Positions 7,039 through 14,887 of a stretch of DNA of 36,787 nt are shown in pieces. The translations under genes and the position numbers were made by a program. The stretch spans positions 1-36,787 of the forward strand of contig CANJBY010000018.1 of assembly GCA_947472735.1 (NCBI GenBank), read 5' to 3'. Under the pieces are notes generated by a model. That model was given only the letters and a program-made list of their open reading frames with translations, had not been told where the DNA came from and ran no database searches. This DNA comes from Sphingomonadaceae bacterium (GTDB lineage: Bacteria; Pseudomonadota; Alphaproteobacteria; Sphingomonadales; Sphingomonadaceae). The first letter of the stretch is position 1, and each line of letters opens with the position of its first letter.

Positions 7039-7103
7039 GATTGTTGTTGCTATCCGGCAGAAAACTAGGCCGCAAACGGCCAACAATCCAATTCCATCTG
7101 CCG
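7039..7103. promoter_or_regulatory. Overlapping inverted repeats in the bicupin/ferA divergent region
   Basis: Three perfect dyads interleave in 65 bp: GATTGTTG (7039-7046) with CAACAATC (7081-7088), CGGCAGA (7055-7061) with TCTGCCG (7097-7103), and GGCCG (7068-7072) with CGGCC (7077-7081). They lie upstream of the bicupin start (7021) and 166 bp or more before ferA (7269). The arrangement suggests operators or competing structures for a regulator of the divergent operons; this is inference. Confidence 0.4.
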
Positions 7104-7146
7104 AAAGGCTTGATAACGGCAAGGCATCAGACGGGGCTCTTGCCTA

Positions 7147-7172
7147 CCGATAGCGGGATTGTATCGTATCGG
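7147..7172. promoter_or_regulatory. Inverted repeat upstream of ferA
   Basis: CCGATA (7147-7152) and TATCGG (7167-7172) are separated by 14 bp, about 97 bp before the ferA start. A further pair of GGCTGGC direct repeats lies at 7198-7204 and 7214-7220. It is a possible binding site for a MarR-type regulator; ferBA in SYK-6 is controlled by such a protein, but no site comparison was possible. Confidence 0.25.
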
Positions 7173-7268
7173 CCGCAATCGGCATTGGACCCGCGAGGGC
7201 TGGCCGACAATGTGGCTGGCAATATCCGGTCCGAGGCATTGCGCCGCGCCGAAAAGGGGAGAATTCCA

Positions 7269-9413
7269 GTGTCGCAGCCGTCGCCCATCCAGGCCGCCGC
7301 GCCCACGCGCTCGGGTCTGTCGCGCCTGCTGCGCCCCCGCTCGATCGCCATTGCCGGAGCATCGCCCGATCCGGCAACGATGGGCGGTGCGGTGCTGGCC
7401 AATTGCGATCGTTTCGGATTTCCCGGCCCGATCCATCTGATCAGCCCCACTCGCGACGCCATTGGTGAGCGGCTCTGCATCAAGTCGGCCGACGATCTGC
7501 CCGAAGGGGTCGATGCGGTGGTGCTCAACGTGCCGCGGGCGGCGATCCTCCCCTCGGTCGAGGCTTGCGCCCGGCGCAAGGTCGGCGGCGTGGTGGTCTT
7601 TGCCGCCGGTTTTGCCGAAGCCGGGGAAGAAGGCCGGCGCGAACAGGAACAAGTCGCGGCGATCTGCCGGGCTGCCGGGATGGCCCTGCTCGGGCCGAAC
7701 TGCCTCGGCTTCATCAACTATGTCGATGGCGTGGCCCTGACTTTTGAGCCAGCTCAGCCGCGCGCGCTGACTGCCGCGCGCCGGGTCGCCGTAATCGCGC
7801 AGAGCGGCGCCACTGCTGCGGGCATTCGCGCCGCGATGCTCGGGCGCGGGATCGAGGTCGCCTTCTCGCTCGCCACCGGCAACGAGGCAGTGACCGGGGC
7901 GGGCGACCTGATCGACACGCTGCTCGATGGCGCAGGGCTTTCCGCAGTCGCGCTCTATTCCGAACAGATTGCCGACCCGCGCGCCTTCCTGGCGGTGGCC
8001 CGCAAGGCCCGGGCAGCCGGCGTGCCGATCGTGATGCTTCACCCGGGGCGCAGCGCGCGCGGGCAGGCGGCGGCGGCCTCGCATACAGGCTCGATGGTCG
8101 GCGACTATGCGCTGATGAAGAGCGCGGTCGAGAACGAGGGCGTCGTCGCGGTCGACACCATGGACGAGATGCTCGATGCGGTGGCGCTGCTGCACCGCTA
8201 TCCCGCGCCGGCGCAGGGCAAGCTCGGGATAGTCACCAATTCCGGCGCGATCCGCGGCATGGGCTGCGATTTTGCGGAAGACATCGGGCTCGACCTGGCC
8301 GAGTTTTCGGCGGACACGACCGCAGCACTGCAAGCCCTGATTCCGGCCGGGATGGAAGTCGACAATCCGCTGGATGTAGGCACCTCGGGCTTCATGAGCG
8401 GCGAGATCTACGCCACCACCACCAAGGCCATGGTGGCCGACCCGGCAATCGGCGCGGTGCTGCTCTCGCTGACCAGCGGCGCCCCGCCGCAGCAGCGGGC
8501 CAAGTCCGATGCGGTGGTCCCGGTCGCGCTGGCCGAGGCCAAGCCGGTGGCCATGGCGATCACTGGTGATGAGGGCCCGCTCGATCCCGAGTTTCTGAAG
8601 GCCATGCGCGAAAGCGCAACCCCGTTGTTCCGCTCCACCGAACGCGCGATGCGCGCCTTCGCGATCTGCGAGCGCTATGCCGATGCGCTGGCCGCTACGC
8701 ATGATCGCACTCCGGCGGCGACGGGCCTCACGCCTTTTGCCGAACCGGGGGTGAAACCCGAATATGTCGGCAAGCGCTTCCTGCGGGAACTGGGGTTGCG
8801 GGTTCCCAAGGGAGATCTCGCGGTCACGCTGGATGACGCCAGAGCCATTGCCGCGCGGATCGGTTATCCGGTTGTGCTCAAGGCACAGGCGGTGCAGCTC
8901 TCGCACAAGAGCGACGCCGGCGGCGTGGCGCTGAACCTCGCGGACGAAGCGGCGCTGGCTGTGGCCTGGGAAGGGATGACCTCGCGTCTGGCCGGCGAAC
9001 AGCTTGACGGCATCCTGGTCGAACAGATGAGCCAGCCCGGCCTCGAGATGATCCTCGGCGCGCGCGATCATCCCGAATGGGGGCCTTCGGTCCTCGTCGG
9101 CCTTGGCGGCGTGCTGACCGAAGCGCTCGACGCCACCGTGCTGCTGCCTGCGGACATCACCAGGGAACGGGCCGAGGCCAGGATCCGCAAGCTGCGTGGT
9201 TCGAAACTGTTTGGTGAGTTCCGCGGCCGCGCGCCGCGCGACATTGCTGCCGTGGCGGACGCTGCGGTGCGGCTCGGCGCGGCGATGCGGGCGGGCCTCG
9301 GAATTCTGGAAATCGACATCAATCCGCTTATGGTGCTGGCCGAAGGCGAGGGCGCAATCGCGCTTGACGCGCTGCTGGTCACTGGCGCGGCCTTATCGGG
9401 AGAAACAAAGTGA
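7269..9413 (+). CDS. ferA: Feruloyl-CoA synthetase-like (NDP-forming acyl-CoA synthetase)
   Basis: 714 residues from GTG 7269, with GGGGAG 8 nt upstream. It has the fused architecture of NDP-forming acyl-CoA synthetases. The N-terminal CoA-binding Rossmann domain has RPRSIAIAGASPDPATMGG and GPNCLGFINYVDG. The succinyl-CoA-ligase-like domain carries the phospho-His segment ASHTGSM (His about 272). The C-terminal ATP-grasp domain (from about 495) has PVVLKAQAVQLSHKSDAGGV and LEIDINPL. FerA of Sphingobium SYK-6 has this architecture and activates ferulate, p-coumarate, caffeate and sinapate to CoA thioesters. The assignment is strengthened by the downstream hydratase/lyase, whose start overlaps the ferA stop (GTGA). 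It acts in the cytoplasm, at the entry to lignin-derived phenylpropanoid catabolism. Confidence 0.82.
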   Translation: MSQPSPIQAAAPTRSGLSRLLRPRSIAIAGASPDPATMGGAVLANCDRFGFPGPIHLISPTRDAIGERLCIKSADDLPEGVDAVVLNVPRAAILPSVEACARRKVGGVVVFAAGFAEAGEEGRREQEQVAAICRAAGMALLGPNCLGFINYVDGVALTFEPAQPRALTAARRVAVIAQSGATAAGIRAAMLGRGIEVAFSLATGNEAVTGAGDLIDTLLDGAGLSAVALYSEQIADPRAFLAVARKARAAGVPIVMLHPGRSARGQAAAASHTGSMVGDYALMKSAVENEGVVAVDTMDEMLDAVALLHRYPAPAQGKLGIVTNSGAIRGMGCDFAEDIGLDLAEFSADTTAALQALIPAGMEVDNPLDVGTSGFMSGEIYATTTKAMVADPAIGAVLLSLTSGAPPQQRAKSDAVVPVALAEAKPVAMAITGDEGPLDPEFLKAMRESATPLFRSTERAMRAFAICERYADALAATHDRTPAATGLTPFAEPGVKPEYVGKRFLRELGLRVPKGDLAVTLDDARAIAARIGYPVVLKAQAVQLSHKSDAGGVALNLADEAALAVAWEGMTSRLAGEQLDGILVEQMSQPGLEMILGARDHPEWGPSVLVGLGGVLTEALDATVLLPADITRERAEARIRKLRGSKLFGEFRGRAPRDIAAVADAAVRLGAAMRAGLGILEIDINPLMVLAEGEGAIALDALLVTGAALSGETK

Positions 9414-10249
9414 GCGACAGCAAGCCCGTACCGGGCGGCAACGAAGTCCTGGTCGAATTCGACGAGGGGATCGCTTGGGTCTACATCAACCGCCCCGACA
9501 AGCGGAACGCGATGAGCGTGGGCCTTGCCCACGAGATGAACGCCGTGCTCGACGCGCTGGAGATGGACGACCGTGCGCGGGTGATCGTGCTTTCGGGCAA
9601 GGGCGATGCCTTCTCGGCCGGCATGGACCTCAAGGACTTCTTCCGCGCCACCGACGATGTCTCCGATATCGAGCGGCACCGCGCCTACCGCGCCAACCGT
9701 GCCTGGCAGTGGCGCACGCTGATGCACTATGCCAAGCCGACCATCGCCATGGTCAATGGCTGGTGCTTCGGCGGGGCCTTCACACCGCTGATCTGCTGCG
9801 ACCTTGCCATTACTGACGAAGCGGCGACCTTCGGCCTCTCCGAGATCAACTGGGGCATCATCCCCGGCGGCGTGGTTTCCAAGGCGCTCTCGACCCTGAT
9901 GGGCGACCGCGAGGCGCTCTATTATGTGATGACCGGGGAGAAGTTCGATGGTCGCCGCGCCAAGGAACTGGGGCTGGTGAATGAGTCTGTGCCCGCTGCC
10001 AAGCTGCGGGAGCGGACGCGTGAACTCGCGCTGGTGCTGGCCGAAAAGAACCCCACCGTGCTGCGCCAGGCGCGCATGGCATACAAGTACGCCCGCTACA
10101 TGGACTGGGAAACGTCCGCCGAGTATCTCACGGCCAAGGCCGACCAGACCACTTTCGTGGATTCGGAAAAGGGCCGCGAAAAGGGCATGACCCAGTTCCT
10201 CGACGAGAAGACCTTCAAGCCGGGGCTGGGCAACTACAAGCGCGATTGA
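9410..10249 (+). CDS. ferB: Hydroxycinnamoyl-CoA (feruloyl-CoA) hydratase/lyase
   Basis: 279 residues from GTG 9410. This is a crotonase-fold enzyme with the features of hydroxycinnamoyl-CoA hydratase-lyase. They are FSAGMDLKDFF with Met72, the second oxyanion-hole Gly in NGWCFGGAFTP (about 121-122), and catalytic Glu145 in FGLSEINWG. These match Met70, Gly120 and Glu143 of the Pseudomonas fluorescens enzyme with a 2-residue offset. A Tyr in SAEYLTAKADQ may correspond to its substrate-binding Tyr239. The enzyme hydrates feruloyl-CoA and cleaves it to vanillin and acetyl-CoA. Translational coupling to ferA supports substrate channelling in one pathway. A CMD-like gene follows after 19 bp, probably in the same transcript. 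Confidence 0.88.
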   Translation: MSDSKPVPGGNEVLVEFDEGIAWVYINRPDKRNAMSVGLAHEMNAVLDALEMDDRARVIVLSGKGDAFSAGMDLKDFFRATDDVSDIERHRAYRANRAWQWRTLMHYAKPTIAMVNGWCFGGAFTPLICCDLAITDEAATFGLSEINWGIIPGGVVSKALSTLMGDREALYYVMTGEKFDGRRAKELGLVNESVPAAKLRERTRELALVLAEKNPTVLRQARMAYKYARYMDWETSAEYLTAKADQTTFVDSEKGREKGMTQFLDEKTFKPGLGNYKRD

Positions 10250-10268
10250 GTAAAGAAAGGGAGAGGCG

Positions 10269-10607
10269 ATGAGGCGACCGAGCGCGGCCAAGGGCGATGA
10301 ATTGCGGGCAGTGGCGCCCGGACTTTGCGATATTACCGACCGGGTGCTTTACGACGAGGTGTGGGAGCGCCCGGAACTCTCCAAGCGCGATCGCACGCTG
10401 CTGACCGTGGCGTCGCTCGTCGCGGGTGGCCGTCCGGCGCAGTTGCCCAACCACATCGGCCTCGCGCTCGACAATGGTGTCTCCAAGGAAGAGCTGGGCG
10501 AGGCGATGCTGCACCTGGCCTTCTACGCATCGTGGCCCGCCGCGATTCAGGCTTCGCGGATCCTGCTCGAAGTGGTGCAAGCGCGCGAAGCGGCGGGGAA
10601 AGGCTGA
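10269..10607 (+). CDS. Carboxymuconolactone decarboxylase-like protein (third of three)
   Basis: 112 residues; ATG 10269 is preceded by GGGAG at 5 nt. It is a one-domain CMD-fold protein with VLYDEVWERPELSKRDRTLLTV, NHIGLALDNGVSKEELGEA and LHLAFYASWPAAIQA, and no CxxC. It is clearly related along its whole length to the protein at 2899-3234. It lies 19 bp downstream of ferB, so it is probably the third gene of the ferAB transcript. Its role there is unknown: it might act on a CoA ester or ring-cleavage product, or be an auxiliary redox protein. The transcript ends at the hairpin 10620-10644. Confidence 0.8.
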   Translation: MRRPSAAKGDELRAVAPGLCDITDRVLYDEVWERPELSKRDRTLLTVASLVAGGRPAQLPNHIGLALDNGVSKEELGEAMLHLAFYASWPAAIQASRILLEVVQAREAAGKG

Positions 10608-10619
10608 AACCCGTAGTCC

Positions 10620-10647
10620 AACCCCGCTCGTCCTGAGCGGGGTTGTT
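10620..10647. terminator. Terminator hairpin between convergent ferAB and P450 operons
   Basis: Perfect 10-bp arms AACCCCGCTC (10620-10629) and GAGCGGGGTT (10635-10644) with a 5-nt loop, followed by GTT. The AA/TT at the stem base and its place between convergent genes fit a terminator that could work in both directions. Confidence 0.75.
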
Positions 10648-10664
10648 CTCGTCCAGTCAGCCCG

Positions 10665-11867
10665 TCAGGCCGGGACCAGCCGCACCGGCAAGTGCTTCCA
10701 CCCCACCGCGGCGTTGTTGATGAAGCGCTCTCCCGGGCCGGCCGCCTCGATCGCCGCCACCTTGCGGACCAGCGCGTCAATGATCGCCTCGCTCTCCATC
10801 CGCGCCAGCACTTGTCCCATGCAGAGGTGGATGCCGCCGCCGAAGCCGACATTGGCGCCGGTGCGCCGCACGTCGAAGCGCTCCGGCTCCTGCCAGCGGC
10901 GATCGTCGCGCCCGGCGGCGGTCAGCAGCAGCGAGATCTGGTCGCCTTGGCGGAACTGGATCCCGCCCACCTCGACATCGAGATTGGCCGTGCGCCCCTG
11001 CATCCGCGCGGGCGGATCATAGCGCAGCATTTCATTGACCGCATTCTTGGCCAGGGCCGGCTCGGCGCGCATCAGCGGGTAGTTCTCGGGGAAATTCACG
11101 ATCCCGCCGATGATGTTCGCGATGCCCAAAACCGTGGTATCGAAGCCCGCCGCAAGAGTGGCCCGCACCAGGAACTCCGCCTCGGCCATGGTCACGATGC
11201 CTTCGTCAGACAGCCGCAGGATCTTGTCTGCCAAACCGCCCGGCACCACTGTTTCGCGCGTTGTATTGCGGTCGACCCATTCAAAGGCCGGGGCGGCGCG
11301 TTCGAACGAGGCCTGGAAGATCGCGTTGTTCGGCCCAACGGTGTTGAACGCCGCGTCCCCGAAATCGAGGATAAACTCGCGGCCTTCTTCGGACAAGCCG
11401 AGCATGTCGGGGAAGACCTTGAGCACGAACGGCGCGGCGATGTCGGCCACGGCGTCAACCGTGCCGCGGGCCAGCGCCGCGTCGATCACGCGGTCCGCTT
11501 CCTGCGCGAACGCCGCGCGCCACGGAGCCAGCGCTGCGGGTGAAAAGAACCGCATCAGTGCATCGCGGGCGACGGTGTGTTCGGGCGGGTCCTGCACCAC
11601 CAGGATCGGCGGGACCAGCGTGAAGGGATCGTAGAACGGCTTGGCGGTGGAGGTGAAACGGCGCCAGTCCGGCAGGATCGTCCGGATCGGATCGTGCCGC
11701 ATCACGGCGATGCTGTCATACTTGTCGAGCCACACCGCATCCCCCAGCTTGGCGAGCGAGGCATCGCTTTCCGGAAGAGCCGCAATCCATTCGCGGGTGA
11801 AGGGATCTGCGTCGGTGCGCGGCATGGTCTCGGGCGGGGTGGTCTGGATGAGGGTGTGATCGAACAT
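10665..11867 (-). CDS. Cytochrome P450, CYP199-like
   Basis: 400 residues, normal for a soluble bacterial class I P450. The I-helix oxygen-binding motif is AGFDTT; the K-helix ExxR is EMLR followed by YDPPARMQGR. The haem loop is FGGGIHLCMG with Cys about 349 as the thiolate ligand. The start DPFTREWIAALPESDASLAKLGDAVWLDKYDSIAVM and the end WKHLPVRL resemble the CYP199 family, which oxidatively demethylates 4-methoxybenzoate and oxidises other para-substituted benzoates. Such enzymes need a ferredoxin and a reductase, and neither is in the window. It starts 3 bp after the SDR stop, so the two form an operon. A role in demethylating lignin-derived methoxybenzoates is plausible but unproven. 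Confidence 0.85.
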   Translation of the reverse strand: MFDHTLIQTTPPETMPRTDADPFTREWIAALPESDASLAKLGDAVWLDKYDSIAVMRHDPIRTILPDWRRFTSTAKPFYDPFTLVPPILVVQDPPEHTVARDALMRFFSPAALAPWRAAFAQEADRVIDAALARGTVDAVADIAAPFVLKVFPDMLGLSEEGREFILDFGDAAFNTVGPNNAIFQASFERAAPAFEWVDRNTTRETVVPGGLADKILRLSDEGIVTMAEAEFLVRATLAAGFDTTVLGIANIIGGIVNFPENYPLMRAEPALAKNAVNEMLRYDPPARMQGRTANLDVEVGGIQFRQGDQISLLLTAAGRDDRRWQEPERFDVRRTGANVGFGGGIHLCMGQVLARMESEAIIDALVRKVAAIEAAGPGERFINNAAVGWKHLPVRLVPA

Positions 11868-11870
11868 GCT

Positions 11871-12698
11871 TCAGCCCTCCCGCCGCGCTGCTTCGGCTTC
11901 GAACGCGGCTTCGATCGCGCGGTGCCGCTCGCGCACGTCGTCCAGCATAGCGGGGTGAGTGATGGCATAAGGATCGCCCCGCTTGATCGCGTCGATGGCG
12001 ATCTGCGCCGCCCGGGCCGGCGGTATCCAGTCCACCGTGCGCTCCTGAAACTGGACCGAATCCTCAAGCAGCACGTCCTTGAGCCCGCCGGCCAATTCGG
12101 CCGGACGATTGCGGGTGCTGCTGCCGATATCGGTCATGACCGGTCCGGGGCTCAGGACGGTAACTCCGACCGGTGCACCGGCCGCTTCCATTTCCAGCGC
12201 CAGGACTTCGCTCAGGCCCAGTACGCCGTACTTGGCGGTGCAGTAAGTGGCGAGGCTCGGCACCGGTTTGAGCGAGGCCATCGAGCCGGTGTTGAGGAAA
12301 TGCCCGCCTTCCGCGTTCGCGCGCAGGATCGGCAGGAAATGCATCACCCCGTGGATCGTGCCGAGCAGGTTGACGTTCAGCATCCAGTGCCAGTCGGCCA
12401 TGGTCAGCTCGGCCAGCGCCGCCATCGGGCCGATCCCGGCGTTGTTGCAGACGAGATGGACCGTGCCGAACTCCGCGACCGCGGCAGCGGCGAGGGCGGC
12501 CACGTCATCGCTCTTCGAAACGTCGGTCCGCACCCCCGGAACGCCAAGCTCGGCCGCGGCCTGTTGCAGCCGGCCCTCCTCGATATCGGCGATCATCACC
12601 TTCATGCCCTCGGCCAGCAGACCTTCCGCCAAGGCGCGTCCGATGCCCGAGGCGCCGCCAGTGACGACGGCAAATTTGCCTTCCAGTGATCCGATCAT
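11871..12698 (-). CDS. Short-chain dehydrogenase/reductase (SDR)
   Basis: 275 residues from ATG 12698; the open frame extends 19 codons upstream but the protein fold begins at GKFAVVTGG. It is a classical SDR with cofactor loop TGGASGIG, Asp in IADIEE (NAD preference suggested by Asp at the end of beta 2), NNAGIG, catalytic Ser in LNTGSMAS and YCTAK for Tyr/Lys. A C-terminal extension after MTDIGSSTRN is typical of larger classical SDRs. It would oxidise or reduce an alcohol/ketone in the cytoplasm. Co-transcription with the P450 suggests that it handles a product or substrate of that enzyme. The substrate is unknown. Confidence 0.85.
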   Translation of the reverse strand: MIGSLEGKFAVVTGGASGIGRALAEGLLAEGMKVMIADIEEGRLQQAAAELGVPGVRTDVSKSDDVAALAAAAVAEFGTVHLVCNNAGIGPMAALAELTMADWHWMLNVNLLGTIHGVMHFLPILRANAEGGHFLNTGSMASLKPVPSLATYCTAKYGVLGLSEVLALEMEAAGAPVGVTVLSPGPVMTDIGSSTRNRPAELAGGLKDVLLEDSVQFQERTVDWIPPARAAQIAIDAIKRGDPYAITHPAMLDDVRERHRAIEAAFEAEAARREG

Positions 12699-12772
12699 GA
12701 TTCCCCGTCTCTCCCGCTTTGGAGCGACAGTTGCTTGCCTCGTGAACTTTGTCAAAGGCTTGGGACGGGCGG

Positions 12773-14770
12773 TCAGATCAAGGGCGTCTGGTTCAGTGCG
12801 GAGTAGACCCCCGCGTCGCTGAAGCTGACAATGTCGATCCAGCCGTCATTGTTGATGTCCGCGAGTTCACGATAGTAGTTCGGATTATCTTCCCAACCCG
12901 GATGGACATAGAGCCCGAATGTATCGGTAATTAACTTGTACGAGTAGAGATCCGCCCGCTCGGTAAAACGGCCTGTATCCAACCCATAGGAGATGTCGAG
13001 CACGGTGCTCTTGATCGAGACAATGTCCGCCTTTCCGTCATTGTTGACGTCGGCAACGTAGCGCGCCCTGTCGGTTGGGCTCGGTCTAGGTTCGCTTTCC
13101 GGCGCGAAGAGCGTGTCGACAACCGCGAGCTTTACTTCCCCGAAAGTGCCATCGCCATTGCCCAGCGCGACGAGCGTGCCGGCCTCGCCGAAGCCGATCA
13201 GGTCGGCAAAGCCGTCACCGTTGACGTCGCCGGTGGTGCGGGCGAACCCGTTCTGGCTCCTCCAGCCTTGCGCCGCTCCGAAGTCGGCGATCGTGACGAA
13301 GGGCGTGGCGAAGGTGCCATCGGCCTTGGCGAGCGAGATCAGCGTTCCGGCTTGCCCGAAGCCGATGATGTCGGCCCGCCCGTCACTATTCACGTCGGCC
13401 AGTTCGCGATGATAGGCATCGTCAGAGGTCCAACCGGCTGACTGGCCGAAGTTCGAAACCACCAGACCTGCGGTCGAAAAGGTTCCGCTGGCCGAACCAT
13501 AGGAAACCAGCACCCCGTTCTGTCCGAAGCCGACGATATCGGTGAAGCCGTCACCGTCCACATCGGCGAGATGACGCGGGTAAAGATCCGGGCTAGACCA
13601 GCCGCCGGCGCTGATTGCGAAATCGGCGAGGATCGGTCCGCCAGACGGAAAGAACTTTTTGTAAGTTTCGATTTCGAAGTTGTATTGAGGGATCATAAAC
13701 AGGCTGGTCGCCCATGTGTCAGCCAATTTGATCGACCCGCTGCCGGCCCAGGCAGGAATTGTCAGCAGCGCATCAGAGCCATCCTGCGAAAAATAGGTTT
13801 TCAGCTCCGCGAAACTGCTTACGCGAAACGCGTCGAACACCAATCTCTCATTGTAATCATTGAAATCGGTGATCGTGTCGTTGCCGAAATTCGCGGTGGC
13901 GAAGCGGAATTGGTCATCTCCAGTACCGCCGATCAGAATATCGTCACCGCCGCCGCCCACCAGCAGGTCGTTACCACCTGCACCGTCGATTATGTCCGCG
14001 CCATCGCCGCCGAACAGTAGGTCGATAGAGGCAGTTCCTGTCAAAGACCGGCTGGCGCTGGACGTGTCGAAAATGAAATCCGCCGAGGTGAATTGCCATG
14101 GTAGAAGGTCGGGGAATACGGTGTCTATGACCATGGTGCCAGTGACAGGAGGCCAGCTCAGGTTTGTCTTCATGAAGGCCTGAATCGTCTCCAGGTCAGG
14201 GATGCCAAGCGCGGACACGTCAAACCTGTCCCGCCCCTGCGTGAAGTCCTGGATGGTATCCCAGCCAAATACCGAGGTAGAATAGACGAAAATGTCATTC
14301 CCCGCGCCGCCCGCCAGCGTGTCGTAGCCGGCTCCGCCGTTTAGTATGTCGGCACCATTGCCGCCGATCAGCATGTCGTTGCCACTGGTGCCCTCGACAG
14401 AGAGGCTTGCGCTGGAGGTGTTGAAGATGAAGTCCGAGGCGGTCAGCTGCGTTGCCACGAAGTCCGGGAGGATGATCGTTTCGTAGGCGCTGGCATAGAA
14501 AAACGTGATCAACGTCTGCGTGCCGTATTGCGAGATGAACTGGCGCAGCGTGTCAAAATTACCGATATTCAGCCCGGACAGGTCGATCTTGTCCTGTCCC
14601 TGGACGAAATCGCCGATGGTATCGTAACTGAAGCCGCGGACCGAAAAACGGAAGATATCCGCTCCCGCTCCGCCCTTGAGCAGGTCGACCCCACCCAGGC
14701 CTTCGATAGTGTCCTCGCCGTCGGTTCCTGTCAGCGTTTCATCAGCAGAAGTACCTATGATGAAATTCAT
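12773..14770 (-). CDS. RTX calcium-binding / VCBS (FG-GAP) repeat protein, probably secreted
   Basis: 665 residues from ATG 14770 (a TTG at 14776 is also in frame). The N-terminal half has three modules of about 110-125 residues. Each has RTX nonapeptides (GGAGADIF, GGNGADILNGGAGYD, GGGGDDILIGGTGDD) leading into a DxIxDFxxGxDxxD strand and, in the first two, a TASDFIF(N/D)TSSAS ending. From about residue 370 follow five VCBS/FG-GAP blades with the Ca-binding loops DVDGDGFTDI, DVNSDGRADI, DVNGDGFADL, DVNNDGKADI and DINNDGWIDI. There is no Sec signal peptide; RTX proteins normally leave by a type I secretion system, but none is encoded here. RTX repeats usually lie at the C-terminus, so this order is unusual. 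Parts of the gene look less GC-rich than its neighbours. Adhesion or a surface enzyme role is possible; no catalytic domain is seen. Confidence 0.85.
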   Translation of the reverse strand: MNFIIGTSADETLTGTDGEDTIEGLGGVDLLKGGAGADIFRFSVRGFSYDTIGDFVQGQDKIDLSGLNIGNFDTLRQFISQYGTQTLITFFYASAYETIILPDFVATQLTASDFIFNTSSASLSVEGTSGNDMLIGGNGADILNGGAGYDTLAGGAGNDIFVYSTSVFGWDTIQDFTQGRDRFDVSALGIPDLETIQAFMKTNLSWPPVTGTMVIDTVFPDLLPWQFTSADFIFDTSSASRSLTGTASIDLLFGGDGADIIDGAGGNDLLVGGGGDDILIGGTGDDQFRFATANFGNDTITDFNDYNERLVFDAFRVSSFAELKTYFSQDGSDALLTIPAWAGSGSIKLADTWATSLFMIPQYNFEIETYKKFFPSGGPILADFAISAGGWSSPDLYPRHLADVDGDGFTDIVGFGQNGVLVSYGSASGTFSTAGLVVSNFGQSAGWTSDDAYHRELADVNSDGRADIIGFGQAGTLISLAKADGTFATPFVTIADFGAAQGWRSQNGFARTTGDVNGDGFADLIGFGEAGTLVALGNGDGTFGEVKLAVVDTLFAPESEPRPSPTDRARYVADVNNDGKADIVSIKSTVLDISYGLDTGRFTERADLYSYKLITDTFGLYVHPGWEDNPNYYRELADINNDGWIDIVSFSDAGVYSALNQTPLI

Positions 14771-14802
14771 AGCCAATGTTCCAGTTCACGGCGATTGCTG
14801 AA

Positions 14803-14831
14803 TTCATATGCCGCGAGGTTTTCCTCGTAAA
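14803..14831 (-). promoter_or_regulatory. Candidate promoter of the RTX/VCBS gene with a dyad in the spacer
   Basis: On the minus strand a -35-like TTTACG (14831-14826) and a -10-like TATGAA (14808-14803) are 17 bp apart, about 33 bp before the ATG. A perfect dyad, CGAGG/CCTCG with a 4-nt centre (14814-14827), occupies the spacer, where a bound protein would block RNA polymerase. Both boxes match the sigma-70 consensus only partly. Confidence 0.28.
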
Positions 14832-14887
14832 CACCAATTAAGGGGAGAAAAGAACCGCTCGTCTTGAATAACAAGGTTAAGAACCGT

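Noticed and set aside
7065..9071. Long minus-strand open frame opposite ferA (668 codons)
   Set aside because: It mirrors ferA in a GC-rich gene, has Arg/His/Gly-rich composition and no recognisable domain. The same holds for long antisense frames at 9068-10291, 17594-18226, 18469-19533, 24556-25566, 27155-29065, 28821-30605, 31616-33025 and 33717-34778.
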